A stretch of 64,000 bases of DNA, from contig NZ_JAAAMT010000006.1 in NCBI RefSeq assembly GCF_009905435.1, positions 103,380 to 167,379 of the forward strand, in the 5' to 3' direction. This DNA comes from Pseudomonas sp. R5(2019) (GTDB taxonomy: Bacteria > Pseudomonadota > Gammaproteobacteria > Pseudomonadales > Pseudomonadaceae). Under the pieces are notes generated by a model. That model was not told the origin of the DNA, ran no database searches, and saw only the letters and a program-made list of their open reading frames with translations. Positions 8,473-17,254 of the stretch are shown here, in pieces. Each line of letters starts with the position of its first letter. Positions within the stretch are counted from its first letter, which is position 1. The position numbers and the translations under genes were made by a program.

Positions 8473-9515
8473 ACCGACTCCTCCAGCACGCGCCACTGCA
8501 GGGTTTCACCGGCACGCAACGGGATAACGCTCAATTCACCAAACGGAAGGGTGGCCGGGGCAGTCCATTTTTCGCGAACCAGGGTGATGCGCTCGCTGTT
8601 TGCCGGCAGGCCATAGAAGGCAGGGCCGTGCAGGCTGGCAAAACCTTCGAGCTTGTCCAGCGCATTGCGCTGTTCGAAGGCTTCGGCATACAACTCGATG
8701 GCGGCGTAGGCGGTGTAGCAGCCGGCGCAACCACAAGCCGCTTCCTTGGCATGCTGAGCATGTGGCGCCGAGTCGGTGCCGAGGAAGAATTTCGGGCTGC
8801 CGCTGGTCGCGGCATCCAGCAGGGCGACCTGATGGGTGTTGCGCTTGAGGATCGGCAGGCAATAGAAATGCGGGCGAATGCCACCGACCAGCATGTGGTT
8901 ACGGTTATACAGCAGGTGGTGCGCGGTGATGGTCGCGCCCACATTGCTCGACGCTTCGTTGACGAACTGCACGGCATCGGCCGTGGTGATGTGTTCGAAC
9001 ACCACCTTGAGCGTCGGGAAGCGCTCGACCACGCGGCGCATGTGCTCATCGATGAACATCTTCTCGCGGTCGAACACGTCGATCTCGCTGCGGGTCACTT
9101 CGCCGTGCACCAGCAGTGGCATGCCGACCTCGGCCATGGCTTCGAGCACCGGGAAAATGATGTCGATGCTGGTAACACCGGAATCCGAGTTGGTGGTCGC
9201 GCCAGCCGGGTACAGCTTGGCTGCGTGCACGAAACCGCTGGCCTTGGCCGCGCGGATCTCCTCGGGTTGGGTCCGGTCGGTGAGGTACAGCACCATCAGC
9301 GGCTCGAACTGGCTGCCGGCCGGGCGGGCGGCAAGAATACGCTGGCGGTAGGCATCGGCTTCGGCGGCATTGCGCACCGGAGGCACAAGGTTGGGCATGA
9401 TGATTGCGCGGCCAAAGGTACGCGCAACGTCGGCAACGGTGTGGGGCAGCACGGCGCCATCGCGAAGATGGATGTGCCAGTCGTCGGGACGCAGAAGGGT
9501 CAGGCGGTCGGACAT
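8469..9515 (-). CDS. pyrC: Dihydroorotase (class II)
   Basis: A 348-residue amidohydrolase that cyclises carbamoyl aspartate to dihydroorotate in pyrimidine synthesis. Zinc ligands are His14 and His16 ([10 protein letters not shown]), the carbamylated lysine is in [14 protein letters not shown] near residue 100, and later ligands are in [15 protein letters not shown] and the catalytic GTDSAPHA near 250. It is the first gene of a two-gene operon with rnt (four-base overlap) and is divergent from motY, with a 129-base shared promoter region. Confidence 0.95.
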   Translation of the reverse strand: MSDRLTLLRPDDWHIHLRDGAVLPHTVADVARTFGRAIIMPNLVPPVRNAAEADAYRQRILAARPAGSQFEPLMVLYLTDRTQPEEIRAAKASGFVHAAKLYPAGATTNSDSGVTSIDIIFPVLEAMAEVGMPLLVHGEVTRSEIDVFDREKMFIDEHMRRVVERFPTLKVVFEHITTADAVQFVNEASSNVGATITAHHLLYNRNHMLVGGIRPHFYCLPILKRNTHQVALLDAATSGSPKFFLGTDSAPHAQHAKEAACGCAGCYTAYAAIELYAEAFEQRNALDKLEGFASLHGPAFYGLPANSERITLVREKWTAPATLPFGELSVIPLRAGETLQWRVLEESV

Positions 9516-9644
9516 TGGGGATTCCAGGCGGGTCGAACTCCCGGCGAATGCTACCGGAAAAGACTCTGCGGGGCACTCGCTATCAAGTTTTGCCGTGGCG
9601 GACCGATACGCCGTCAGTGTGTCGTGAATTTTGTGGAGCCACCC

Positions 9645-10637
9645 GTGCGCCAGCGTTATCTAGCCCTGCTCAGTATGTTTGCCAGCCTGCCGGCTGTGGC
9701 CTTGACCTTCCAGACGCGCCTGGAAAACATCGAGTGGCGTGTCGAAGGTGATCAGTTTGAGTGTCGGCTGATCCAGCCGATCACCGATTTCGGCACTGGC
9801 GAGTTCGTGCGCCGGGCTGGCGAGCAGGCCACCTTTCAGCTTAAATCCAGCAGCCACGCACTGGGCACGGGGCCGGCAACCCTGCTGTCCGCCGCGGCGC
9901 CCTGGCAGCCGGGGCGGGGTGATATCAACCTCGGTGCGGTTCAGGTTCGACGGGGGGCGGTCGTACTGGACAGCACCCAGGGCCAGGCCAGCCGCCTGAT
10001 CAACGGTTTGCTGGACGGGCGCAGCACCGTGGTTCGCAACGCTGGCGGTGAAGCGGGGCGACCGTTGGAAGTGCGTCTGTTGCCGGTCAAGTTCAGCAAG
10101 GCCTATGGCGACTATCAAGCCTGTGCCAGCAAATTGCTGCCGATGAACTATGACCAGGTTCGCCAGACCCGGGTCGGTTTCCCTGGCGGCGGCATCGACC
10201 TGGATGCCGATGCCCGTGCTCGCCTGGACGTGGTGCTGGAGTTCATGAAGGCTGATCCGAGCGTCAATCACATCGAACTGGACGGGCATTCGGACAACAG
10301 CGGCAATCGCCTGACCAACCGTGACCTTTCCCGGCGCCGGGCGATTGCGGTGATGGACTACCTCAAGGCCAATGGCATCAGCGAAGAGCAGATCACCCTG
10401 CGTTTTCACGGTGAGCGTTATCCATTGGCAGCGAATACCACCACCGCCAACCGGGCGCGCAACCGGCGGGTCAATATCGAGCTGGATCGCGTCGCTGTCG
10501 CGCCAAAACCGCCGGTACCGGCCGTGCAGGCCGCCGCGCCCGCACCCGCGGTGGTCGCACCGCTTCCCGCAGCCTCTGCGCCCACGGCTCCGGCAACGCT
10601 GTCGGCGCAGCAGAATCCGTCGCGCCTTCGACAATAA
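9645..10637 (+). CDS. motY: MotY-like flagellar T-ring protein with OmpA C-terminal domain
   Basis: A 330-residue periplasmic protein. A GTG start is chosen because GGAG lies six bases upstream and it gives a signal peptide ([18 protein letters not shown]). The N-terminal half matches MotY ([16 protein letters not shown] onward), and residues about 190-290 are an OmpA-like peptidoglycan-binding domain ([38 protein letters not shown]). In pseudomonads MotY works with the MotAB/MotCD stators. The last 40 residues are an Ala/Pro-rich tail. The frame runs far upstream through pyrC antisense, which is not coding. The argG operator begins just after its stop. Confidence 0.88.
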   Translation: MRQRYLALLSMFASLPAVALTFQTRLENIEWRVEGDQFECRLIQPITDFGTGEFVRRAGEQATFQLKSSSHALGTGPATLLSAAAPWQPGRGDINLGAVQVRRGAVVLDSTQGQASRLINGLLDGRSTVVRNAGGEAGRPLEVRLLPVKFSKAYGDYQACASKLLPMNYDQVRQTRVGFPGGGIDLDADARARLDVVLEFMKADPSVNHIELDGHSDNSGNRLTNRDLSRRRAIAVMDYLKANGISEEQITLRFHGERYPLAANTTTANRARNRRVNIELDRVAVAPKPPVPAVQAAAPAPAVVAPLPAASAPTAPATLSAQQNPSRLRQ

Positions 10638-10638
10638 C

Positions 10639-10675
10639 TGTCGCTTCATCGTCACAAGCTGTCGCGCCACTGTAA
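10639..10675. promoter_or_regulatory. Tandem ArgR half sites over the argG promoter
   Basis: TGTCGC-N8-CA at 10,639-10,654 and an exact TGTCGC-N8-AA at 10,660-10,675 lie in direct repeat with 21-base spacing. The second overlaps the -35 (TGTAAA, 10,671-10,676) of a candidate argG promoter with -10 TAGAAT at 10,694-10,699. Same architecture and spacing as at argF, so arginine control of argG by ArgR is likely. Confidence 0.78.
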
Positions 10676-10734
10676 ATTCAGCGGCCAGACCGGTAGAATC
10701 AACGGTTTTCCGTACAACCCCGTGGAGTGATGGC

Positions 10735-11952
10735 ATGGCGGACGTAAACAAGGTCGTTCTGGCGTATTCCGGCGGCCTGGACACTTCGGTGATCCTCAAG
10801 TGGCTGCAGGACACTTATAACTGTGAAGTGGTGACCTTCACCGCAGACCTGGGACAAGGCGAAGAGGTAGAGCCTGCACGTGCCAAGGCGCAAGCCATGG
10901 GCGTGAAAGAAATCTACATCGATGACCTGCGCGAAGAATTCGTCCGCGATTTCGTCTACCCGATGTTCCGCGCCAACACCGTCTACGAAGGCGAGTACCT
11001 GCTGGGTACTTCCATCGCACGTCCGTTGATCGCCAAGCGCCTGATCGAAATCGCCAACGAAACCGGCGCTGATGCCATCAGCCACGGTGCCACCGGCAAA
11101 GGCAACGACCAGGTTCGTTTCGAGCTGGGCGCGTATGCGCTCAAGCCAGGCGTCAAGGTCATCGCCCCATGGCGCGAGTGGGACCTGCTCTCGCGTGAAA
11201 AACTGATGGACTACGCCGAGAAGCACGCGATCCCGATCGAGCGTCACGGCAAGAAAAAGTCGCCGTACTCGATGGATGCCAACCTGCTGCACATCTCCTA
11301 TGAAGGCGGCGTGCTGGAAGACACCTGGACCGAGCACGAAGAAGACATGTGGCGTTGGACCAAGTCGCCGGAATCGGCGCCGGACGTTCCGACCTACCTG
11401 GAACTCACCTACCGCAACGGCGACATCGTTGCCCTGGACGGCGTTGAAATGTCGCCGGCCACCGTACTGGCCACCTTGAACCGCATTGGCGGCGAGAACG
11501 GCGTGGGTCGTCTGGACATCGTCGAAAACCGCTATGTGGGCATGAAGTCTCGCGGCTGCTACGAGACCCCTGGCGGCACCATCATGCTCAAGGCCCACCG
11601 TGCGATCGAATCGATCACCCTGGACCGTGAAGTGGCTCACCTCAAAGACGAGCTGATGCCCAAGTACGCCAGCCTGATCTACACCGGTTACTGGTGGAGC
11701 CCGGAGCGAGTGATGCTGCAGCAGATGATCGACGCTTCGCAGGCCAACGTGAACGGTGTGGTTCGCCTGAAGCTGTACAAAGGCAATGTCATCGTGACCG
11801 GCCGCAAGTCCGACGATTCGCTGTTTGATGCCAACATCGCGACCTTTGAAGAAGACGGTGGTGCCTATAACCAGGCCGACGCGGCGGGCTTCATCAAGCT
11901 CAACGCCCTGCGCATGCGCATTGCTGCCAACAAGGGCCGCAAGCTGTTCTGA
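10735..11952 (+). CDS. argG: Argininosuccinate synthase
   Basis: A 405-residue enzyme that condenses citrulline and aspartate with ATP. The N-terminal pyrophosphatase P-loop is [10 protein letters not shown] (residues 9-18), with [16 protein letters not shown] near 117 and the citrulline/aspartate-binding [14 protein letters not shown] and [12 protein letters not shown] segments. The start at [14 protein letters not shown] is the family N-terminus; the longer frame overlapping motY is discarded. It is followed by a strong terminator, so it is a single-gene unit. Confidence 0.97.
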   Translation: MADVNKVVLAYSGGLDTSVILKWLQDTYNCEVVTFTADLGQGEEVEPARAKAQAMGVKEIYIDDLREEFVRDFVYPMFRANTVYEGEYLLGTSIARPLIAKRLIEIANETGADAISHGATGKGNDQVRFELGAYALKPGVKVIAPWREWDLLSREKLMDYAEKHAIPIERHGKKKSPYSMDANLLHISYEGGVLEDTWTEHEEDMWRWTKSPESAPDVPTYLELTYRNGDIVALDGVEMSPATVLATLNRIGGENGVGRLDIVENRYVGMKSRGCYETPGGTIMLKAHRAIESITLDREVAHLKDELMPKYASLIYTGYWWSPERVMLQQMIDASQANVNGVVRLKLYKGNVIVTGRKSDDSLFDANIATFEEDGGAYNQADAAGFIKLNALRMRIAANKGRKLF

Positions 11953-11967
11953 TGCTGCTTGAGTTGT

Positions 11968-12008
11968 AAAAAAAGCCCTGGCCGGTGTGGTCAGGGCTTT
12001 TTTTTTTC
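11968..12008 (+). terminator. Rho-independent terminator of argG
   Basis: AAAAGCCCTGGCC / GGTCAGGGCTTTTTTTTTTC hairpin 15 bases after the argG stop. Confidence 0.9.
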
Positions 12009-12061
12009 TTCCTGCATCATGTGGCTGACTCCAAGGCCTGGCTGACCTGCTTTGACGGGGA

Positions 12062-12766
12062 TCATCGAGTTGAAGAGGGATCCGCTGGGTCAGGTGACGT
12101 TCTGTTGATACGGGTCAGTGTGAAGGAGTCCAGGTTGTAGGTCGCGAACACGCAGTCGTTATCGCCCTTTCCCGCCTTCAGTGTCATCACATCGCTCAGC
12201 ACATTATCAATCAACAGTGTGTTCGAATCGTTGCTCAGTACGAGGACAACTTGGTACTGAGGTGGAGCGCCGTTTTTGTATGCTAATGTTGGTGTCTGAA
12301 GCAGCTGTAAAATCAGTAGGACAAGTTCCGATTGAGAGTTAAACAAGTAACCATTTACGATGTATATCGTGCTCGCTGGATGGAAGCTTATGGCTATTTT
12401 GTTGTTAAGGATGCTATCGATTTTTTCTGTGATTGGCTGTCTTTTTATTATTTCGCAGACGGGATTTTTGCAAAGTGAGATAGCGCTGGGTGCCAGTGAG
12501 GGTGCAGGTATGGAGTCCATTGCGTTGACAAAATGATTCTCGTTGCTGAAGTCCGAGGGGGAGTATAAAGATTTATAGTTAAAGTTAAGCGTCAGGAAAA
12601 ATAGAATAGTCAGGAACGGAGGGAATCCTACAAGAAACCAGGTGTAAATATTTTGACTGTTCTCATCCAGGAAGGGCAGTGATGCCATGGCAGAGGCTTC
12701 AATGACACCCGCAAAGATGGCAATCATGGTCAGTGGGTTTAGCGCTAAAGCAGATGGCTTTTCCAT
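12062..12766 (-). CDS. Two-helix membrane protein of unknown function
   Basis: A 234-residue protein I do not recognise by name. Start chosen at the Met at 12,766 because GGAG lies four bases upstream (GGAGTCGCCATG). Two hydrophobic helices occupy about residues 9-31 and 38-62; just after them is LYSPSDFSNENHF, a motif shape I have seen in other two-helix proteins, then a soluble C-terminal region (about 170 residues) with a predicted beta-rich character. The gene is visibly richer in A/T than its neighbours and uses codons such as TTA and ATA that are rare here, which suggests recent acquisition. It stands alone, convergent with argG. Confidence 0.75.
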   Translation of the reverse strand: MEKPSALALNPLTMIAIFAGVIEASAMASLPFLDENSQNIYTWFLVGFPPFLTILFFLTLNFNYKSLYSPSDFSNENHFVNAMDSIPAPSLAPSAISLCKNPVCEIIKRQPITEKIDSILNNKIAISFHPASTIYIVNGYLFNSQSELVLLILQLLQTPTLAYKNGAPPQYQVVLVLSNDSNTLLIDNVLSDVMTLKAGKGDNDCVFATYNLDSFTLTRINRTSPDPADPSSTR

Positions 12767-13344
12767 GGCGACTCCTGAGTCAAATGATCGGCGATTGTCT
12801 ACGCACCTCTGCGGGTAGCTTGCCCGTTGTGGTGATCGCTCGGGGTGGTGTTTATATATGTGTTGCGAAGTGTAATATCGGCCTAGTACCGGGCTGAGGC
12901 TATCCATTATGCCCAAGGCGTTCAATTGGAAGTGTTTCGATGGGGTTATTTATGGGTGCCGCTCGGTAGAGTTTGGTTCGAAACTTTGGGTTGTTATGTT
13001 TTGAAACTCTATCTGCTTGAAGCATCGGGTCAGCCTGCTATGGTGGTCCTGTGTTCAAGAAAGAGGCGGAAGGTATTAAGGTTCGACAGCAAGTTACTGG
13101 CTGGGTTGTCTCGCCGAGTTATTCGGTGTGCCTGCGATTGATTTAAAGTGTTGGCGGTGGCCGTGCGCGTTAATCGAGGTATAAAAAGCCTTAGGTGTAA
13201 GGTTTTTTTGTAGGACGCGTCCCTCTTGAGCGTAGGCAGGGTCTCTGCCTGTATATGCTCGCCGAGAGTGCAATGCAAATAGTCCAAGGACTAGGCTATT
13301 GTGCGGGCTCTAAAAATTCGAACAGCGAAGAATTGGATTTGCCC
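12767..13344. other. A/T-rich intergenic region upstream of the response regulator
   Basis: A 578-base gap between divergent genes. It contains only short open frames without ribosome binding sites, and base composition is lower in GC than the rest of the window. It must carry the promoters of both flanking genes; I cannot assign a specific site. Confidence 0.5.
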
Positions 13345-13971
13345 ATGAATAAAGTGCTGATCGTGGATGATCATCCCGTCATTCGCCTTGCTGTACGCAT
13401 GTTGATGGAACGCCATGGCTATGACGTCATTGCGGAAACGGACAATGGAGTGGACGCCCTTCAACTGGCGCGTGAGCACGACCCGGATATCGTCATCCTC
13501 GATATCGGAATTCCCAAACTGGACGGGCTGGAAGTCATTGCCCGGTTATCCGCGGCTCACGCCCCGATGAAGGTACTGGTGCTGACTTCGCAGGCACCCG
13601 GGCATTTTTCCATGCGCTGCATGCAGGCCGGGGCCGCCGGCTATGTCTGCAAGCAGCAGGATCTCACCGAACTGCTCAGTGCGATCAAGGCGGTGCTTTC
13701 CGGCTATAGCTATTTCCCTAACCAGGCCCTGCACTCGGTGCGCTCAAGCCTGGGCAATTCGACAGAGGCGGAAATGGTGGAGCGCCTCTCGGGCCGGGAG
13801 ATGATGGTGCTGCAGCAATTGGCCAAAGGGAAATCCAACAAGGAAATTGCTGACGGCATGTTTCTGAGTAATAAAACCGTCAGTACCTACAAGACCCGTC
13901 TGTTGCTCAAGCTCAATGCCCGCTCACTGGTCGACCTGATTGAATTGGCCCAGCGCAACGGGCTGGTTTGA
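13345..13971 (+). CDS. NarL/FixJ response regulator, BvgA/RocA-like
   Basis: A 208-residue two-domain regulator. Receiver: acidic pocket VDDHP (Asp8, Asp9), phosphoacceptor Asp53 in VILDIGIPKLDG, and the conserved lysine in GYVCKQQD near 103. The LuxR-type helix-turn-helix begins near residue 145 (LSGREMMVLQQLAKGKSNKEIA, LSNKTVSTYKTRLL). The closest match from memory is the BvgA/EvgA/RocA group. No sensor kinase gene lies nearby, so it is an orphan in this window. The start at MNKVLIVDDHP is the family N-terminus; the frame extends upstream without homology. Confidence 0.88.
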   Translation: MNKVLIVDDHPVIRLAVRMLMERHGYDVIAETDNGVDALQLAREHDPDIVILDIGIPKLDGLEVIARLSAAHAPMKVLVLTSQAPGHFSMRCMQAGAAGYVCKQQDLTELLSAIKAVLSGYSYFPNQALHSVRSSLGNSTEAEMVERLSGREMMVLQQLAKGKSNKEIADGMFLSNKTVSTYKTRLLLKLNARSLVDLIELAQRNGLV

Positions 13972-13994
13972 CAGGATTCCTGGCTGAAGACGCA

Positions 13995-14024
13995 CACAAA
14001 AAAGCCTCCGTTCAGGAGGCTTCA
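13995..14024 (-). terminator. Rho-independent terminator, best oriented for the minus strand
   Basis: GCCTCC-GTTCA-GGAGGC stem with a run of six A on the left, so the T-tract is on the minus strand. It would end transcription from the small gene at 14,161-14,340 and may help stop the response regulator transcript from the other side. Confidence 0.7.
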
Positions 14025-14064
14025 GACTGCTGACAAACCCAAATCTATCTGCTGGTTTCGACTG

Positions 14065-14151
14065 TGTAGGAGCAAGGCTTGCCTGCGATCGGGGGCGCAT
14101 CGGCCCTAGGGTCTGCTTCGCAGCCCATCGCAGGCAAGCCTTGCTCCTACA
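14065..14151. repeat. REP-type inverted repeat pair (family C)
   Basis: Arms TGTAGGAGCAAGGCTTGCCT and its complement enclose about 40 bases. Sequence differs from the family A and B elements elsewhere in the window. Confidence 0.85.
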
Positions 14152-14160
14152 GGGGGCGGT

Positions 14161-14340
14161 TCAAAGATCGAAGTCGTAGTCGGCGAGTTGTTTTTGCAGA
14201 CGACGCTCTTCGAGCAGATCATCGACTTCGCGCCGTTTTTTGAGGTTGGCGTTTTTCGTCGATTCTTTCGACGTTTCCGACCCTTCTGCTGGGTCATCGG
14301 TGGTGACATCTACGTCTTCTTCGAGTTCAACGGTGCTCAT
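14161..14340 (-). CDS. PA3496-family small acidic protein
   Basis: A 59-residue gene found by direct translation of the minus strand; it is too short for ordinary ORF cut-offs. The product starts MSTVELEEDVDVTTDD, is acidic in its first half and has a charged helix (KKRREVDDLLEERRLQKQLADYDFDL) at the C-terminus. It matches the small protein annotated next to nth in pseudomonads (PA3496 type, sometimes called a putative envelope integrity protein). It lies 107 bases downstream of nth on the same strand, conserving the PAO1 order. Function unknown. Confidence 0.8.
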   Translation of the reverse strand: MSTVELEEDVDVTTDDPAEGSETSKESTKNANLKKRREVDDLLEERRLQKQLADYDFDL

Positions 14341-14447
14341 AGGTCAGCTCCAGGCTTTAGACTGCCGTTGGCGCACCTTATAACCAGAATCCTTGTATTC
14401 GTAAAAAAGATTTTTTCAATCGCTTTATCACTTTTCTCTATGTTTGC

Positions 14448-15086
14448 TCAATCGTCGGAGGTTTTGTGCTTGTACTCGCACAAGTCTTCGATCAAGCAAC
14501 TACCGCAGCGCGGCTTACGGGCCTGGCACACATAGCGCCCGTGCAGGATAAGCCAGTGGTGCGCATCGAGCAGATACGCCTTGGGCACGAACTTCATCAG
14601 CGCCTTTTCAACCTCAACGACGGTTTTGCCCGGTGCGATGCCGGTGCGATTGCTGACGCGGAATATGTGGGTGTCCACGGCCATGGTCAATTGCCGGAAG
14701 GCCGTATTCAACACCACATTGGCAGTTTTGCGGCCCACCCCTGGCAGGGCCTCAAGGGCTTCGCGGTCTTGTGGGACTTCGCTGCCATGCAGTTCGACCA
14801 GCATGCGGCAGGCTTCAATGACGTTTTTGGCCTTGCTGTTGTAGAGGCCGATGGTCTTGATGTATTCCGACAGGCCTTCGACGCCCAGCGCGTAGATCGC
14901 TTCAGGGGTGTTGGCGACCGGGAACAGCTTGGCCGTGGCCTTATTGACGCCCACGTCGGTTGATTGTGCCGAGAGAATCACGGCAATCAGCAATTCGAAT
15001 GGGGTCGAATAGGCAAGCTCAGTCTTTGGCTCTGGATTCTCCTCGTGCCAACGGCGAAAAATCTCCAGGCGTTTTGCAGCATTCAT
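14448..15086 (-). CDS. nth: Endonuclease III
   Basis: A 212-residue base-excision DNA glycosylase/AP lyase that removes oxidised pyrimidines. The helix-hairpin-helix is LPGVGRKTANVV near residue 114 with the catalytic lysine, the catalytic Asp is in AVDTHIFRV near 138, and the C-terminal [4Fe-4S] loop is CQARKPRCGSCLIEDLC (C-x6-C-x2-C-x5-C). Its ATG overlaps the rnfE stop by four bases, so it is translated as the last gene of the rnf operon; this rnf-nth linkage is common in proteobacteria. Confidence 0.96.
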   Translation of the reverse strand: MNAAKRLEIFRRWHEENPEPKTELAYSTPFELLIAVILSAQSTDVGVNKATAKLFPVANTPEAIYALGVEGLSEYIKTIGLYNSKAKNVIEACRMLVELHGSEVPQDREALEALPGVGRKTANVVLNTAFRQLTMAVDTHIFRVSNRTGIAPGKTVVEVEKALMKFVPKAYLLDAHHWLILHGRYVCQARKPRCGSCLIEDLCEYKHKTSDD

Positions 15087-15646
15087 TTCTCGGGTGTTTC
15101 CTTGGCAGCATCAGTGGGGAGGGCGCGCAGGGACCAGGCGCGAGCGCCCGCCAGCAACAGGCCCGACAGTATGAGGGCACCGGGCGCCAGCACCGCCAGG
15201 CGCAGGCCCGCGTGTTCGCCGATGGCGTGCACCGACAGGCTCAAGGTGCCGTTGGCGATCAGTTCACGGGCCAGGCCCAGCGTGACCAGCAGCGCGCCAT
15301 AACGAGCCAGCGCGCGGACGTCCAGAGGCGATTGCGCCGTTCTTTCAAGCAACAGGCAGTTCAATACCAATAACGCGGGGTACGGGCCAAGCCCATGATA
15401 AAGCGCCAGCGTCCAGGCGCGCAGGGTCAGTTCCAGGCAGGTCACGATGCCCGCCGCCAGCAGCAGGCACGCCACATCCTGCATCGAGCTGTGCAGGACG
15501 CGGCGCAGGGGCGCAATGCACAGGCGCCAGGCCACGACCACGAGCAGGCTCGCCAACAGCATCGCACAGGCCTGCACCAGCGTCTGGCTGGCGCCGAGCA
15601 GGGGCGCCAGGCTCAAGGGCCCCAGCCAGCTCCAGGTCTTATTCAT
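15083..15646 (-). CDS. rnfE: Rnf complex subunit RnfE, divergent
   Basis: A 187-residue integral membrane protein with about six hydrophobic segments, homologous to RnfE/NqrD (ALYHGLGPYPALLVLNC, LARELIANGTLS, and the final LAPGALILSGLLLAG). In canonical RnfE two half-helix cysteines help hold an iron centre at the RnfA-RnfE interface. Here the first, in the LLGLCPLL position, reads LSLAPLLG (Cys to Ala), while the second (LNCLLLERT) is kept. It overlaps rnfG by eight bases and nth by four. Shorter at both ends than E. coli RsxE. Confidence 0.85.
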   Translation of the reverse strand: MNKTWSWLGPLSLAPLLGASQTLVQACAMLLASLLVVVAWRLCIAPLRRVLHSSMQDVACLLLAAGIVTCLELTLRAWTLALYHGLGPYPALLVLNCLLLERTAQSPLDVRALARYGALLVTLGLARELIANGTLSLSVHAIGEHAGLRLAVLAPGALILSGLLLAGARAWSLRALPTDAAKETPEK

Positions 15647-16253
15647 GCGGCCCTCCGGACGTCAGCGCGGTGGCGTGGTCGTCGAAATAGCGCAAGGCGT
15701 CATGAACCGCCGTGACCACCGCTCTTGAGGTGATGGTCGCGCCAGCCACTTGATCGAAGTCGCCCTTGTCGCGAGCCAGAGCCCAGCGCTCATCGGCTGT
15801 GCCGCGCCGGTCTTTGCCCGCAAACTCAGCCATCATCGGATTATCCGCTTCGGCGATATGCGCGCCGAGGCCCGGGGTTTCGTTGTGCTGCAAGACCTTG
15901 ACGCCGATCAGCCGGCCTTGCGGCGCGATCGCTATCATCAGGTCAATCGGGCCGCCATACCCCGAGGTTCGGCTTTGCAGCACCACAGCACTGGCCTTGC
16001 CGTCTTTGCGGGCAAGATAACCCGCCAGCAGCGCGCTGCCCGGCAAGCGGGTGTCCGTCAGGTGCAAGGGCTGATTGAGCGGCTGATTATCGTAGCTATC
16101 GACCGGCAACACGCTCAGCAGCGCTTGCGCCCTGAGGGTTTGCTCCGCATCCGCGATGCGCTGGGCGCTGAACTGCTGCCAGGCGGTGCTCACGCCAAGG
16201 CTTGCGACAGCCAGCGCAGTGACCAGCAGTGCACTGCGGTTGCGGCTGATCAT
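15639..16253 (-). CDS. rnfG: Rnf complex subunit RnfG, FMN-binding
   Basis: A 204-residue protein with one N-terminal membrane helix (residues 8-25) and a periplasmic FMN-binding domain. The flavinylation motif is DFDQVAGATITSRAVV near residue 172, with the acceptor Thr present; in the usual D-x-x-(S/T)-G-A-T motif the first Ser/Thr is Ala here. The conserved HNETPGLGAHI segment is near 115. ApbE would attach FMN. Overlaps rnfD by four bases (ATGA) and rnfE by eight. Confidence 0.92.
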   Translation of the reverse strand: MISRNRSALLVTALAVASLGVSTAWQQFSAQRIADAEQTLRAQALLSVLPVDSYDNQPLNQPLHLTDTRLPGSALLAGYLARKDGKASAVVLQSRTSGYGGPIDLMIAIAPQGRLIGVKVLQHNETPGLGAHIAEADNPMMAEFAGKDRRGTADERWALARDKGDFDQVAGATITSRAVVTAVHDALRYFDDHATALTSGGPHE

Positions 16254-17254
16254 GTGGGTGCCTGCGCGTTGCGAGTGGTCAGACGCTCAAGAGCAGGTAC
16301 GCCGAGATTCATCAGCAGGACGGCGAAGGCAACGCCGTCGGGGTAATTGCCCCAGGTACGAATCAGATACACCAGCACACCAACCCCGGCACCAAAGAGC
16401 AGTCGAGCCTTTGCGCTTTTGGGGCCGGAAACCGGCTCGGTAACGATGAAAAACGCCCCCAGCATCGTCGCCCCGGACAGCAGGTGGAACAGCGGGGAAC
16501 CGTGCGAGTCGGAGCCCGAACCATTCCAGCACAGCAGGCTGATCACAAACAGCGACCCCAGCATCGCCCCCGGTGCATGCCAGCTGATCACCCGTTGTTG
16601 CAGTAAAAACAGCCCGCCCAGCACAAAGCCCAGGTTGACCCATTCCACGCCGTGGCCGCCAAAGCGCCCAAAGGCCGGATGGCTGGCGAACAGCTCATCG
16701 ATGGTCAGGCTCTTGTTGATGCGCAGCACGTCCAGAGCCGTGGCCTGGGCCCAGGCATCCGGTGGGTTGGCGCCTGCCAGACCAAAAGCGTGTTGCAGAT
16801 TGCCCACCAGGTCTGCTGCCTGCAGTGCCGGCCAGTGGGTCATGGGCAGCGGGAAGGACACCAACACCAAGGCATATCCGAGCATGGCCGGGTTGAAGGG
16901 GTTGCGACCGACACCGCCATACAGGTGCTTGCCCAGGCCCAGGCCGGCGGCGGTGGCAATCAGTGTCAGCCACCAGGGTGCTGACGGTGGCAGAGCAATC
17001 GCCAGCAAGGTCGCAGTGACCAGCGCGCTGCCATCGCTCAGGGTGGACACAACAGGCTGACCTCGCAAGCGCACAAACAGCGCTTCGCTGGCCAGCGCGG
17101 TACTGGCTGCCAACAACAGATTGATCAAGGTGCCCCAGCCTTGCAGCCAGAACAGCGCCAGCAGCCCGGGCAAGGTGGCGAGCAGCACCTGCCCCATGGC
17201 CCGGCGAGTTCGCTCCAGGGCCAGGACATTGTCGGCAACCTCAAGGGGTTGCAT
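16250..17254 (-). CDS. rnfD: Rnf complex subunit RnfD
   Basis: A 334-residue membrane protein with about nine hydrophobic segments. Typical motifs are [19 protein letters not shown] near residue 75, [21 protein letters not shown] near 110 and [19 protein letters not shown] near 275. The covalent FMN site, normally S-G-A-T, reads [13 protein letters not shown]: the acceptor Thr and leading Asp remain but S-G is A-Q. I use the Met at 17,254 (MQPLEVADN), which overlaps rnfB by 14 bases; the frame extends into rnfB. It follows rnfB directly; no rnfC lies between them. Confidence 0.9.
   Translation of the reverse strand: MQPLEVADNVLALERTRRAMGQVLLATLPGLLALFWLQGWGTLINLLLAASTALASEALFVRLRGQPVVSTLSDGSALVTATLLAIALPPSAPWWLTLIATAAGLGLGKHLYGGVGRNPFNPAMLGYALVLVSFPLPMTHWPALQAADLVGNLQHAFGLAGANPPDAWAQATALDVLRINKSLTIDELFASHPAFGRFGGHGVEWVNLGFVLGGLFLLQQRVISWHAPGAMLGSLFVISLLCWNGSGSDSHGSPLFHLLSGATMLGAFFIVTEPVSGPKSAKARLLFGAGVGVLVYLIRTWGNYPDGVAFAVLLMNLGVPALERLTTRNAQAPT

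Noticed and set aside
8628..9644. Long + strand extension of the motY frame across pyrC
   Set aside because: It is antisense to conserved pyrC codons and has no homology; the GTG at 9645 with its ribosome binding site and signal peptide is the credible start.
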